Source of the DNA: Eutreptiella sp. 'Long Island Sound 2002'
Taxonomy: Eukaryota; Euglenozoa; Euglenophyceae; Eutreptiales; Eutreptiaceae
DNA: 64,000 bases
Direction of reading: 5' to 3'
NCBI GenBank assembly: GCA_964036045.1
Contig: OZ038382.1
Location: 133,476,442-133,540,441 of the forward strand
The translations under genes were made by a program, and so were the position numbers. Of the stretch, positions 11,541-22,514 are shown piece after piece. The notes beneath the pieces are model-generated. The model was not told the DNA's origin. It was given only the letters and a program-made list of their open reading frames with translations, and searched no databases. How positions within the stretch are numbered: position 1 is the stretch's first letter; each line of letters opens with the position of its first letter.

Positions 11541-12554
11541 CCAGCGCTGCCACCACTATCCCTGGGTGGGGCCGCGGTCCTGGGCGGAGGAGTGGGCGTG
11601 GGTGCGTGTTACGGGGTCGTGGGCACTGGTGGCGGTGGTGGGCCTGGGGGATTCCGCGTAGTCCTGTGCCGTGGGGGTGCGCGAGGAGTGTGGGCGCGAG
11701 CGGATGTGGACTCGCGGGTGTGCGCGCACAGTTTCCGCCTGCGGGTTGGGTTGGGACTCGCGGCGGCGGCGGTAGTGGGGCATGTGCTGCATGTTGGCTG
11801 ACATCGAGGGTGGATAGGGGGGCGGGGACGCTGCTGGCGGACCCTGGCGTCGTTCTGGCCCGGTCAGGGGCGGTCTGTGGGCCTGGGGTGCGGGCTTTGA
11901 GAGGTGGCGGGACGAGGTGCGTTGCGCTTCGGCCGCGGCGCGCTCCGCCATGAAGGTGGCGGCGGTGGCAGCGGTGACGGCGGGGGGGCGCCGTGCTGGG
12001 CGCTGCTGCCTTCGGGCCTGGGGTGGCTCGGGCTGGATGTCATAGAGAACGTCCTCGGAGGGTCCGGCTTGCGCTACCGTCGTGGCACCGGGCTTGGGCT
12101 TGGGCTTGGGTTTGGCTGCGGGTTTGGGCGGCTGCTTGGCGGCGGGCTTGGGTTGTGGCCGGGCTGCGGGCGCGGGCCTTGTCGGGGCGTGGGCCTTGGC
12201 GGCGGCGGGGTTGCTCGCGGTGAGGACGGGTTTGGGGGCCCGTTTGGGAGGTTTCCCTCGCGGTTCGGGGGGTGGAGTGCTGGATGACGATGTGGTGGTG
12301 GTGGTGGATGAGGTTGTTGTGGTGGTGGAGGTTGTGGAGTTGGAGGCGGAGGGGAGGGTCGTTTGGGACTGCGGAGGGCCCTGGGCTCCGGGGGCGGGTG
12401 TAGGATGCTGGGTCCTGCGAGTAGTGAGAGGGAGGGTGCGGATTCGGGCACCGGGCGTGTGCGCGCGCTTTTCCTGGTGACCTGTGCGTGCTGGTGCCGG
12501 TGTAGGTCCATCTGACGGTGTGGTGGCGTTGTCTCGGCTGTGCGGGCACGTGGG
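11541..12554 (-). other. Low-complexity Pro/Ala/Thr/Lys-coding stretch
   Basis: The DNA is made of short repeats: GGGCTTGGGCTTGG near 12,090 and a GTGGTGGTGGT run near 12,290-12,340. On the minus strand it reads as proline-, alanine- and histidine-rich sequence without a stable frame. It may be the disordered linker of the same broken ORF. Confidence 0.35.
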
Positions 12555-12734
12555 TTACCCGGGGGGTGTCCATATCTGCTCCAGGACGTGCGGGTGCGTT
12601 TGCCCGAGGTAGTCGACGGTGCGGAAGACGCATCGCTGGATGCTGGGCATGTCCTCCTCCGTGAGGTGGGGGTAGTTTTGGGTGGGGGTCCCAGGGCCCG
12701 GCCACAGCAGCGCCATGAGGCGGGCCGCCACCAT
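12555..12734 (-). pseudogene. 59-codon protein-like segment of the gag-like ORF
   Basis: Starting at an ATG (12,734-12,732) the frame reads MVAARLMALLWPGPG, then HLTEEDMPSIQRCVFRTVDY and THPHVLEQIW, ending at TAA (12,555). The composition looks like a folded, mostly helical protein. It is out of frame with the segment just upstream (12,735-13,226), so the ORF is broken. A loosely similar pattern (ALLHALRTRC...TAPYLNQARATYPGG) occurs on the + strand at about 36,340-36,430. Confidence 0.35.
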
Positions 12735-13226
12735 TTATGGGCAGAGCTGTAGGGTGGTGGGGCGTGGGGGGTCGGGTCCCCTGCGGTTTGGGGGGGCCTC
12801 CCTCTGCTGGGGACGCAGCGTGACCTTCCACAGCCACCGGTCCGTGGGGATCCCCCAGGTCCGTTGGGTCCACTTGGCAAGGCAATACATCGCCCTACCA
12901 AGGCCCTGGTTGCCGCTGCGGGTGAAGAGCAGCGTGTCCAGGGACTTGCGTTCCCACGTGCCCCAGATTTGGGGGTCGTCCGGCTCGTCCTCCCTGGGGT
13001 ACGTGTCGAGGCCTGGGTTGTGTTGGGGGGGGGCGTAGTCGGCGGGGAGGAGTGAGTCGGTGCCTTGCACAACCCAGTGGTCACTTGGTGCGTGGTACTG
13101 GGTGGTGGGGAGGGTGTAGTGCAGATTGTACATGAGAGTCATGTACGTGGAGGGGGCTGGCTGCTGGTCGTCGGGGGTGGGGATGTCCCCGGGGACTTGG
13201 TGCCTGAAGTTGCTCAGGGAGGCCAT
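12735..13226 (-). pseudogene. 163-codon protein-like segment of the gag-like ORF
   Basis: The minus-strand frame opens MASLSNFRHQVPGD and contains TYMTLMYNLHYTLPTT, DDPQIWGTWERKSLDTLLF, TRSGNQGLGRAMYCLAKW and WGIPTDRWLWKV. It is rich in W and Y, which random GC-rich DNA rarely gives, so it probably was translated. No family is recognised. The stretch LDTLLFTRSGNQGLG is weakly like FDAVLLHRDGGNREVPLG on the + strand at about 38,970-39,020, which suggests related proteins in the two LINE loci. Confidence 0.45.
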
Positions 13227-13423
13227 CCGGGCTACCCAATTTTTCCGCTCCCACTCTTTGGTGTTTCCGGGCGGCGGCCCTGCCTCGGAGGCGGGCCATG
13301 TTGGGCTCGCGGTAGTGGGTGCGGCCCTGGGTGTTCTCCCGCTCCGGCACGGGGTGTTCGACTAGGTGTCGCCCCCAGTCGATGGGGGGCACCCAGATTC
13401 AGTCCCCCGTGGGGGGCGGGCTC

Positions 13424-14605
13424 TCACTGTCTGGGGTGGCGAGTGGGGATCGGTCGTGTCGGGCGACGTGGAGGAAGGCGTCGAAGAGGAAGTCTCGGCC
13501 GCCTTCCTCCAGGGTGGCCGCCTGGACCAGGGTGATCGCCTGGATGCGCTGGGTGGTGCCGGAGGTGTGGAGGCACAGCCCCTCCTGGTCGCCGAGTCCC
13601 CGGAGGTACTGCCGTACCGCTGCGGGGTTGTGTACGGCGTAGGGTTCGGCCGGTGCGGCCGCTGGTGGTGCGGGGTATGATTTGGGGGCATGGTGTGGGT
13701 TGGGGGGGGCTGGTCGTCGTTGTCGTGTGTGGGGTCCGGTGATGGGGTTTCTTGTGGCGGTCGCGGAAGGGGGGACTCGCGGTGGCGTGTGTCGGCGGGG
13801 GCATCGACATCAATTGGCTGGTGCTGGCTGCTGTGTGTTGCGTCCGTGGCCTGGTCTCGGGGGGGGGGGGGGCGGGGGGGGGTGGTGTTGGGGTGGAACT
13901 GTTGGTGGTGGGGGGGGGCAGGGGTGGGGGTTGTGCTGGCTGGGGGTCAGGGCGTACTTGTGGGTCGTTCGGGTGTCGCGTGTGTGCACGGTGCGGTCCT
14001 TGCGGTCCCTGGCTGGTTGTGGTGCCGAGGTGTGGGAGGGAGGCGGCCGCATGGGCGTCCGGGTGGGGCTGTGGTCCGTATGTAATGGGTGGCTGCTGGT
14101 GGATGGTGCTTGCTGGTATCGGGTGTGGGTGCAGGGGCTGCTGGTGGTGGTGGGGCGCTCCTAGTAGGCCCTGGTGTTGCTGGTGTGCGTGCGCGGCTCC
14201 CCGCGGGTCCATGGGGATGTACCGTGGCTCGTGTGTCGTGGGCCCGTGTAGTGTGGGCGGCGGGTGGTGCTGGACCGCCTGGTGGTGGTGTTGAGGGTGT
14301 GCTGGTTGTGTGTGGTACTCCGGCAGGTGTGGTGGTAGGGGCTGGTGGTGGTGGTATACGTGATGGTGTGGTGCGGTGATGTGTGCCGTGTGGGGTGGGT
14401 GTTTCGTGGGGCCCGGTTGTGCTGGGACGTGGTGGGGATGTAGCTGTTCGGAGGCGCCGTAGTATTGGGGCATCAGGGAGTAGGGGTTGGGAGGGACGGG
14501 GGCGTGGTGGTGGTGTTGGTGGTGCCACGTCCCCTGGATCTGCGCGTATGGTGGTCCTGGCATGGTGTGGACGGGTGTGTGCGGTGGTGGCTGGCTGGGC
14601 TGCAC
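13424..14605 (-). pseudogene. His/Pro-rich segment of the gag-like ORF
   Basis: The first 290 or so codons of this 393-codon minus-strand frame are dominated by His, Pro, Gln, Thr and Tyr (for example HHQHHHHAPVPPNPYS and MPQYYGASEQLHPHHVPA). The last hundred codons turn Arg/Pro-rich and probably run out of frame. The DNA is a G/T-rich low-complexity tract, so part of the bias is compositional, but the single open frame and Tyr-spaced motifs suggest a disordered region of a real protein. A His run (HHTHHHHHHH) sits at the equivalent place in the + strand element near 38,600. Confidence 0.4.
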
Positions 14606-14734
14606 GGTTAGGGTGCTGCGGTGCGGTGGTGGTGGTGGGCGTTGGTGGGGGTGCTGTTGGTGTGCCCCGGGGGTCCTCGCGTGGGGTGGTGCGGTGTGGC
14701 CGGATCCGGGCCCTGGTCGGGGTGTCGCGCCCTG

Positions 14735-15310
14735 CTAACGGGCACGCTGGCGGGCCCCCTGACCTGTTTTGGTCTTCTTGGCCTGGTCGGTGTCCGGGGC
14801 GGCTGAACCCCCCTGTCCCCGTGGGGGCGACGGGGAGCGGGCGTGCCAGCGGTGCGCCTCTCGGAATCGCGCCTCGAGGCCTTTGATGTAGGCGCGCTGG
14901 TCCGTGAGGCCGATCCGCGTGGCGGTGGCCTCGTCGGGGGCGGCCAGGTGGGCGTCGCAGAAGGACGTCCAGCCCTCTGGGGGCCTCAGCTGCGTGGGGT
15001 GTGGGTGGTGTGCCGGGTAGAGGAGTCCGCTGTGTGGGTAAGGTGTTCCTTTCTGTCGGCCGAGTGCGGTGTTGAACCGGTGGCAATTGATTTGGAGGTA
15101 GGCTACTATCTCCTCTGGTGCCGTGTCCGCCCACGCTTCTGGCGCCAGGGCTGCTGCTTGGGGGGCCGGGTGCTGTGGATCCGGGAGGTGTAGGTCACCG
15201 TGGTGGAGGTATAGGGCGAGGAGGACGTGGCGGGCCGCCACGTTCAAGCCGCCCCCGCTGTAGCGTAAGGGTGGGCTGTGGGGGGGCAGGGGTGTGCTGC
15301 CCGTCGCCAC
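14735..15310 (-). pseudogene. 191-codon protein-like segment, N-terminal part of the gag-like ORF
   Basis: The frame reads SPPLRYSGGGLNVAARHVLL, then EEIVAYLQINCHRFNTALG, EGWTSFCDAHLAAPDEATA and RAYIKGLEARFREAHRWHA, followed by a basic tail (KKTKTG). Upstream in the same direction the sequence PLTDNLRDHLEGYYAADA continues it, so the true start may lie near 15,380. The residue mix is that of a folded protein with a charged C-terminal helix. No known domain is recognised. It starts within about 400 bp of the end of the upstream LINE tail. Confidence 0.45.
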
Positions 15311-15769
15311 GGCTATGGTCCATGTGTGGTCCGCGGCGTCCGCCGCGTAGTACCCTTCCAGGTGGTCCCGGAGATTGTCAGTGAGTGGCCTGAAGAAGCT
15401 GGGGTGGCTCGCGGGGGTGGGCGCGGCTGGGGCAGCGGGCCGCTCGCGGTGCTCGGGGTTTAGGTCCGAGCAGTGGCAGCAGTGGGTGAGGCGCTGCGCG
15501 GCTCCCAGGCAGACCCAGTGGTCTGGGTTGCAGGGCAGGGCCGTCTGCGGTAGCCGCTGGCGTACGCAGAGGGGCCATGCGGTGGCTGGCGGTTGCCGGT
15601 ACCTGCCGGCAGACGGTGGCGTGGGGGGATGGGGGCTGGCGGCGCGCGCATGCTGGTGGGCGTGTGTGCGGTGCCTGTGGTGCCCGTGTGTGCCATGCCA
15701 ATGTTGTGCTCCGTGGATGGGGGGCAGGCGTGGTAGGGGGCCCGTGTTGGTATGTCATGGGGTAGGTTC

Positions 15770-16330
15770 TCATGGTTGGTAAAACAAGAGTTTGAGGAGG
15801 TGGGCTTTCTCTATTTGGGGCAGGGTTGCTGCATGCTGAAGGTAGTTGTGGGTGCGGTATGTGAGCTGCTCCGCTGTCTTGGCAACAGCCGTTCGTAGCA
15901 TGTGCGCCGCCGTTGGCACGGGGTCCTCCGCGTGGGTGCGTAGCAAGGTGTAGAGGGCAGTGGTGACAGGTCCCCTGCTGACCGCCTCGAGTACCTCCGT
16001 CTGCTTGAGGACGGTGGTGAGTTGCTGGGTCGCCAGGGACTGCGTCCGCCATCCGGCGTGCTGCGCAATGTTGTGGGTGGGGTTCCAGTCTGTGAGGGTG
16101 TCCAGTCCTCTGTACAGGGGGCACACCTTGAAGTGGTCCAAGGTTTCTTCCTCCGCGTGGCCACAGATGTATTTGGTGTATCCTGCGGGGACGTGGATCG
16201 AGCGGCGCGCGTACCATCGGTGGTAACGGGTGAAGAGGGGAAGGTGTTCGAGGGCGAGTTGGAGTCGGGGTTTTTGTAGGTGTGCTGGGAGGCTATCCGG
16301 GCGCAGGGCGGAGTAGTAGAGGGGGGTGCG
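15770..16330 (-). pseudogene. C-terminal tail of the copy 2 LINE protein with zinc-knuckle-like motif
   Basis: One frame runs from about YYSALRPDSLPAHLQ through TRYHRWYARRSIHVPAG, then YICGHAEEETLDHFKVCPLY, to the stop at 15,770 (LLKLLFYQP). The block C-G-H-A-E-E-E-T-L-D-H-x4-C-P-x-Y matches the C-terminal 'C..C....ET..H....C' motif of LINE ORF2 proteins, thought to bind nucleic acid, except that the first Cys of the CxxC pair is absent. The following 120 residues are helical and charged (TVLKQTEVLEAVSRG). Confidence 0.65.
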
Positions 16331-16531
16331 GACGGAGTCTTCGACGCGTCGGAGGAGTTCTGTTCTCGCTGGTTGGCCCAGTGTGGTGGCCAGCTGCTGG
16401 ATGGGTGTGGGGTAGTGGTACTGCTTGTCTCAATCCGTGTACGGCGTGTCCTCGGGTATCCATTGGGGGGCCTGTGTGGCCGAGGGTATTGGGGGCAGGT
16501 GCTGCAGGTGGCTGTGGTGCGGGGTGTCCAG

Positions 16532-16999
16532 TCATACGTGTTCGAGCCCTGGGGCGTGTGTGGTGTTCTGTTTTTTGGCCTGCGTGTCTGCGCCTCCATT
16601 GCCGTATGCGTAGCGGTGTGACTCCTGTTTGACGATGTGTAGGGCGTCCTCGGGGTGCATGCCCCTGAAGGCCATCCATAGCCCCAACGCTTGTGTGGTG
16701 AGGCCGGGTTCGAGTGCCTTGTGGTGGGCCAGGTCTGCGAGGCGCCTGGTGAGTTGGATGTCGACCATGGCGTCCATGACTACCCAGATGTTGCGGGGCC
16801 AGATCGTTGCGGGTGGTGGTGTGGCGGCGACGGCGTCTGCCAGGGTGCGCAGTTCACCGTGGGAGGACGCCCCAAAGATGGTGGCCCCGGTGTGGTGTTC
16901 CACGTGGAGGCCGTCCCCGTGCTCGGTGAGGCGCACGGAGGCACAACCGACCGTGGGGGTGCGCTGCTGTGTGCCGGATGCATCTGTGAAGTAGAACAT
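16532..16999 (-). pseudogene. RNase H domain of the copy 2 LINE
   Basis: The frame starts MFYFTDASGTQQR, giving the first catalytic Asp. It then shows the Glu block (SSHGELRTLADAV), the second Asp (IWVVMDAMVDIQL) and the C-terminal His/Asp region (HIVKQESHRYAYGNGGADTQ). All four landmarks of an RNase H fold are present in order and at normal spacing, so this domain looks the least damaged of the element. It would degrade the RNA strand of the cDNA hybrid. It is out of frame with the upstream RT (stop at 17,129) and with the tail downstream. Confidence 0.8.
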
Positions 17000-17128
17000 G
17001 TCGATGTCGCTGGGTATGGGTAGGCGGGCAATTGCTGTGGGGTGATAAACGTAGACGGGGTTTCCTTGGCCGGTTCTGGTGCTGATTTGTGTGGGTTGCA
17101 GCAGCGGCGCTGCATAGACGCCTATTCC

Positions 17129-19470
17129 CTAGGTGATGATGGCATGGGCTCGTGGGGTGAGGCGGAAGAGGCCCCTGTCTCGGCGCCCCTTGGTGATGTA
17201 CGCATACATCAGGTGGAAGAGGTATCCCGTAATGGGGTGGAACTTCTGGCACGTGATGGTCTGTCGCCGCTCCTTGTCGTCTTTGTCGCCGCGGAGGGTG
17301 GGGCATTTGTGCTGCAGGGGGCGCATGGGTGCTTCCTGAGGTCCTGCGCGGTGTGGGTCGCAGCGGTTGTACATTATGGCCACGCTTTCTGGGTCTGCCC
17401 GCTTGTTGGTGAACGTCCAGGTCGCCGAGGGTGTTCGGGTCCAGGCTACTTGCGCCGGGTGGTCTGGGGGTACCGTGTGAAACCAGGGGGAGAGGAATGC
17501 CTGCTCGTCGGCGGTGGCGGCGGCAGTGGGGGTGTGGTAGTGGGTGGAGATGAGGTGCAGCAGGGGCCACGGAGCGTCGAGGGCTGCCGGGCCGCAGTGC
17601 CAGCACGTGCGTGGTATGCCCTGGTAACTGTGTGTGACTGGTGGTACATCGGTCTCCGGTGCGTTGTGTTTGGGGATGGACCAGGGGGTATGGTGTCGTT
17701 GGACAGTGCGGGTAGCGTGTTTGTGGCCTTTTGATGCTAGTAGCAGGATGGTGGGTGGTGTCCAGCCTTCGGCTGACGGGATGGGCTCTTCCTGCGTCGT
17801 GTTGCCATCGTTGGCGGTTTCGTGCTCGCTCGGACGGGGCCAGGGGTGCTGGCGCCGGAAGGCCTTGTATGCCGTGTCAATGTCCTTGGGCCCTGGCATG
17901 TCGCGGCCTGCCTCTGTAGCGCATGCGCAGAGGTACGCTTGGAAGACGCGGCGTGCTGGCCATTGTGGATCGGAAAGGAACGTGGCGTGGTGGGCGTCGC
18001 ACTGGGCCATGATGTTCATCTGTGTTGGGGTGATATACACTATGGTGATGGTAGCCCCCACGAGGGGCAGGGTGTCTACCTCGCCTTCCGGGTGTCGGTG
18101 GATGTCGGTGTGCGTGGCCACGAGTGGCCCCTGTTGATCGCAGTGGTGGTTCGTCAGGATGGCGTGCGTGTGCTGTAGTAGGAGGAGTTGCAGTTGGGCC
18201 CAGATGCCAGTGCCCACAGAGGTGGAGACGCCGTCTTGTGCCAGTATCCACCAGGGGAAGGTGTTGCGGGCCATTTGCGCTTCTTTTATTCGTATGGCTG
18301 CAGCTTCGCGAACCTCGGGCTGGTGGTTGTGTGTCACCCTGTGTAGGAGGTGCGTTGCGTGTTTGGCATAGGCCATTATGACCAGGGCGCCTGTATCGTC
18401 TTCGTAGTAGCGCCAGTGGGCCATCATGGCCTCCTTGGGGAAAGACGTAGGCCAGCATCCGTGTTGCGCCCATGCCTTCGTCACTTGCTGTCGAGCGTGG
18501 CGTAGGGCGTCTTGGGGGTGCGGAAGGTGCAGGGCTTGGTACCCGATGGCCGCGTTGAGGACCGCTTCCATGAAGTACGCCAGGCCCTGGGTAGACAGGA
18601 GGTCCCCCCTGGCAAATTGGGGTAGCCGGGCGAGGCGCCCTTCGAGCTTGCTTGGGAGTGTGATGTGGTGGTGCCGCGTGGCCTGTGTGACTCCCAGGTG
18701 GACTGAGGTGTCCTCCAGGTGTAGGGGTTCGCCTTTCCGGATGTGGGGGCTGGGGGTCCTGGCGTCGGCTAGCCCGACCAATTTGCGGGGGTGCACTAGG
18801 AGCTGGTCGGCGTCCAGGTCGGTTGTGGTGAGTTGGAGAATGGCGGACGCTTGCTCGTTGGTCGTTGGTAGCCCTGCGTTCTCAGGGTCGCCGTGGCGGG
18901 TGGCCGTAGTTAGGAGGTTGTTGTCCGCGAAGTTGATGAGGCGGGACCATAGCGGGTATGGGGCGTACCCCGGGTATACCCGTGCTAGCTCGAATGCCTG
19001 TGGTAGGGTGGGGAGGAGGTAGAGGAAGGGTCCCTCGACGCCACCCTGGGGGACCCCGCTGTCTGTGCCGGTCCAGGAGGTGAGGCCTGCGGCTGTGATG
19101 ACGGCGTAGAGCCGGGTCTGGATGTAACCGCTCATGAAGGATAGGAATGGCAGGCCCATGGCATCCCATACCTCCGTGAGGAGCCGGTGTGGGGCGTGGG
19201 GGAACGCGCTCTGGACATCGAGGGATGCAACAATCATCTCGTAGGGTTCATGTCCAGTGCGGTGCCCTGGAGGAAGATGGCCTCGTGGGGGGACCTGCCG
19301 GCCATGGCTCCTCACATGCTGGCGGGCATGTGGCCCAAGACCGCCGGCGTGATGCAGCCCAGGATGAGCGTCCACCCCAGTTTGACCTCGGTGGTGGCGC
19401 AGACTATGGGCCGCCAGTTCCCCGGCTGCGCCCAGTCCCCCTACTTGTAGAGGGGGTGGACCATTTTATG
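17129..19470 (-). pseudogene. Reverse transcriptase, main part (copy 2), with long connection region
   Basis: The first 95 bases (19,470-19,376) encode KMVHPLYK, a stop, then GDWAQPGNWRPIVCATTEV, the LINE 'KKGd...nwRPI' block. After a frameshift a 748-codon frame carries motif A (MIVASLDVQSAFPHAPHRLL), motif B (GVPQGGVEGPFLY), motif C (INFADNNLLT) and motif D (LLVHPRKLVGL). About 450 residues without a recognised domain follow, then LFHLMYAYITKGRRDRGLF near the end. In motif C (18,917-18,931) the second catalytic Asp is AAC (Asn) instead of GAC, one G-to-A step that should abolish activity. Confidence 0.85.
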
Positions 19471-19978
19471 ACGTCCAAAAATCCCAAAACCTGCAATATA
19501 AAAAGAAACACCCTTTTAAGTAGTTAGCATGCTGTAAATTGTGTTTGGGCGATATGTGTCCCCATACAACATGCTTTTTTGCATCCAGCACCCTCAAAAT
19601 AGTGGTGGGGAGGTCTTCAACTGCTTGGCTGAGGCCAAAAAACAGAATCTTTCACCAAAAAGCTGCCATTTTTGCCGTTTTTTTCAATGAAAAATGGCAA
19701 ATTTTGGTGCCTACGCATGCTGTAAAATTGCGTTTGTGTGAGCTGTGTGCCCCTACAACCTGCTTGTTAGCATCCAGCACCCTCAAGATAGAGGGAGGGG
19801 GTCCTCAACTGCTTATCTGAAGCTGAATAGACTCAATTTTTGGCCAAAAAACAACCATTTTTGGCCGTTTTTTCATGAAAAATGGCACATTTTGGTGCAT
19901 ACGCATGCTGTAAATTGTGTTTTCGTGATATATGTGCCTCTACAACCTGCTTTTTCGTATCCAGCACCCTCGAAATGG
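19471..19978 (-). repeat. 187-bp satellite block inserted in the copy 2 RT
   Basis: About 2.7 monomers interrupt the RT between GATPIPH and HKMVHPLYK, which should be nearly adjacent. CACCCTC recurs at 19,589, 19,778 and 19,965, a spacing of 187-189 bp. On the minus strand the monomer reads GAGGGTGCTGGAT...GCATGCGTATGCACCAAAAT...GCCATTTTTCATG...AAAAATGGC, the same family as the arrays at 52,015-52,885 and 54,275-55,145. Its AT-richness stands out from the flanks. Boundaries are good to about 10 bp; no target-site duplication was found. Confidence 0.85.
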
Positions 19979-20836
19979 GGGATGGGCGTGGCGCCCGTGA
20001 CGATGTCCCACAGGCGGGCTGCCAGGCGGCGTTTGACGGGCAGGGTGAGGCGTTGGTACGCTTCGGTCGGTAAACCGTCTACGCCGGGCACGACCCCCTT
20101 CTTCAGGCGGTCTAGGGCGCGTTGCAGTTCTGAGATGCTGAAGGAGTTCTGATCGATTGGGCGCCGCTGTTCCCGGTTGAAGACCCTGGGCACATGCTCA
20201 CAGATGGTGCTTCTGGTATGGGGGTCGAGCTCGGGGAGGGCGTGCCTGGAAGCTATCCAGGACTGCCTGGAGGACGGTGTCGGGGTCGTTGGGGAGGCCC
20301 TTCTCGGGGGTGCGCACCGCTTGGATGGTACGGCGCCCTGTGTCCTCCGGGATGAGGCTGACGTACCGCAGGGACTTGTACGGCGTGTCCTTTCTGCCGT
20401 ATCTTTCGCGTTCCTGGGCTGCGGCCGCTATGCGGTGGGCGTGCCATTCCTGGAGTTGGTGCCGGCGGATGGTGAGGAGCGCACAGAGGTGGGCGTTTCG
20501 GTCTTGTGCCTCCGTTGTGCTGGGGCGTAGCAGGGAGGCGAGTTCCTCTTTTGTGGTTCAGATGTCATGGACGAGCTGTTGGAGGGTGAGCCCCGGTGGT
20601 GCTCCCGTGTGGCTGGCGTCGCGCTCCATGCCGCATGCTTGTGCCGCCCGGCGCATGGCGCTAGTGAGTGTTGGCGCATCCGGGCAGCGCAGGATGGCGT
20701 GTAGGGCCCTGTTATATCTGTGCCAGTCGCCGTGGTCGTCCTCGGCCGGGAGCTGCAGTGTGGGTGGGAGGATGTCCTTTGGCAGGGTGGCCGCGGGTGG
20801 GGGTAGGTTGGGGATGATGAGGTCGATGTAGAGGAG
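19979..20836 (-). pseudogene. RT N-terminal domain and endonuclease-RT linker (copy 2)
   Basis: From 20,836 down, the segments read IDLIIPNLPP, DDHGDWHRYNRALHAILRC, KEELASLLRPSTTEAQDRN, KSLRYVSLIPEDTGRRTIQA and DPDTVLQAVLDSF. After a frameshift near 20,200 they continue with EHVPRVFNREQ, then FSISELQRALDRLKKGVVPG and VDGLPTEAYQRL. The last block is the classic LINE RT start ('l..al..lk.gkapG.Dglp.E.y'). In-frame stops occur at about 20,560 and 20,210. Coding sequence resumes beyond the satellite block with the 'RPI' block. Confidence 0.8.
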
Positions 20837-21330
20837 TCAGTGGCCCTTGCCTGTGGGCGGGAGGTCCCCGTAGGTTGTCTCGTGGACGCGCACCGTGGTT
20901 GGGTCCCCGTAGCACGTGTCGATGCAGGAGGGGTGGGTGCCGGCTTCTAGGGGGTAATGGGAGGGTGTGCCGATGAGTCCTGCCGTGAGGTCGGTGAGGC
21001 CCAGTTGGTGCATGGCGTCCCGGACAGCTATGTCGGTGGCTGTGGGCGGGCTGGTGCGGTTGTTGTCGGTGGGGGCGGCGTTTAGGTCGCCTATGATGAT
21101 GGTGGGTGCCAAGAGGGAGAGGCGGCAGTATGCCAGGCTCAGGGTGTTCAGGAAGTCCTTGGTCTCTTCCCGAATGGGACGTGCGTGAGTAGCACGGTTA
21201 GCTGCCATCCGGGCCCCACGCACTCGTATGCTCCGAGGCGACCATCCACTCCGAGGTCGGGGTGGGCATGCACTGTGACCGACATCTTGTGGTAGAGGGG
21301 AACCCCCTGTTGCCAGTGGATGTGATATTT
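20837..21330 (-). pseudogene. APE-type endonuclease domain (copy 2)
   Basis: The upstream frame gives KMSVTVHAHPDLGVDGRLGA, then WQLTVLLTHVPFGK. After a frameshift near 21,180 comes LAPTIIIGDLNAAPTDNNR (GDLN at 21,092-21,081), then DAMHQLGLTDLTAG, GTPSHYPLEAGTHPSCIDTC and YGDLPPTGKGH. These match the apurinic endonuclease family blocks: the strand with 'H.P', the 'GD.N' Asp/Asn pair, 'L.D......pThy' and 's.ID'. The last catalytic 'SDH' reads KGH followed by TGA. This domain nicks target DNA to prime reverse transcription. Confidence 0.8.
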
Positions 21331-22514
21331 GTTCCCCTCCGGGTCCAGGATCGGTGGCGGTTTGGGCTGGTCCGCTCTGCGAAGGGCTTGTTCCAGGAAC
21401 CCCGGGAGGTCTGCGCCTTGGGGGTGTGGCCCGGGTATGGCTTGCAGTGTGGGGGCCTTGGTCGGGTTGTAGGTGACCGCGGGCTGGTTGGGGATTTGGT
21501 TGCGGGCGTGGGCTTCCGCAGGTGCCGGCTTCTGGGGGCCGGTAGTTGTGGGGGCAGGCCGTGTCCGTCCCCAGCCCCGTCAGGCGTCGAGGAGGTCGAT
21601 GACGCCCTGAGCTGCAGGTGCCTTGCGGTTCCGCTTTTGGGGCTGGGGTAAGGGCCATGCATTGTGGACTTCGCCTGTGTACACGGTGCCGGTGAGGTGC
21701 TCCGTGTCGGGGGTGCATAGCTGTGTCGGGACCATCTCACGACCGTTTCGGTCTCGCCAGAGTTCGATGGTGCGCCCCACCTCTTTGTCGTTCGGGTCGG
21801 CTGGGTCCCACTTGACGTGGATCTTGAACCCCTGGTGGTCCCCGATAAAGCGGTATCGGTGCTTGACCTCACCTGCGGCCCATATCCACTTGGAGGGGCC
21901 CGCGGCCCTGGCGTACTCGAATGGGCAGCAGCACCCGGGTACCGTCGAAGGGCAGCTGCACCCGGGTACCGATGGCGTACTCGGGATACAGGGCAGCGGC
22001 CACCTCTTTGGTCCAGCTCTTCGACCTGGCTTTTGGCTTGGGCGCGGGTTTGGCCTGTGCGGGGGCCTTGCGCTTCTTCGCACCTTGGCGGCGCCGGACA
22101 TTGGGTTTTCCTCTTTGCGGAGGTGCGCCCTGGGGCTGCTGTACTGGTGTGTGGCCCAGTGCAAACACGGGGTGTTCACGGGCGGCTGGGACGTCGGGCT
22201 TGGACGTGGGGACTGTGTCCTTCAGCGGGAACACTTCCTTGGTCATGAGGCCAAGCACCTCCGCGGCCTCCTGCAGGGCGTCGGGCGGGTCCGTGGGCCA
22301 GGTGAGGCGCCGGCGCCCGGTGCCTGCTCCGTGGCGGCGCATGTTAGCCGTGTAGCGAGTGGCGCGGTGTGTCCACGCTGGGGTGCGTTCTGGGGGGAGG
22401 GGGCCCTATGGCGCCCCCTGCGCCCAGTACAGGGCGTAGTGCAGCGCTTCTCAGGCTGCAACTCGGGTGTGGGGGACACGTGCGGCGAGTCACAAGCGGT
22501 CCCATCCCCGTGGT
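21331..22514 (-). pseudogene. Protein-like segments upstream of the endonuclease (copy 2)
   Basis: At 22,179-21,580 the minus strand encodes VKHRYRFIGDHQGFKIHVKW, DPNDKEVGRTIELWRDRNGR and TEHLTGTVYTGEVHNAWPLP. Around 21,500-21,350 another frame gives ADLPGFLEQALRRADQPKPP and PEGNKYHIHWQQGVPLY, leading straight into the endonuclease. The regular W/H/D pattern argues for former coding, but no domain is recognised. CACCCGGGTACCG occurs twice (near 21,934 and 21,958) as a small local duplication. Confidence 0.5.
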
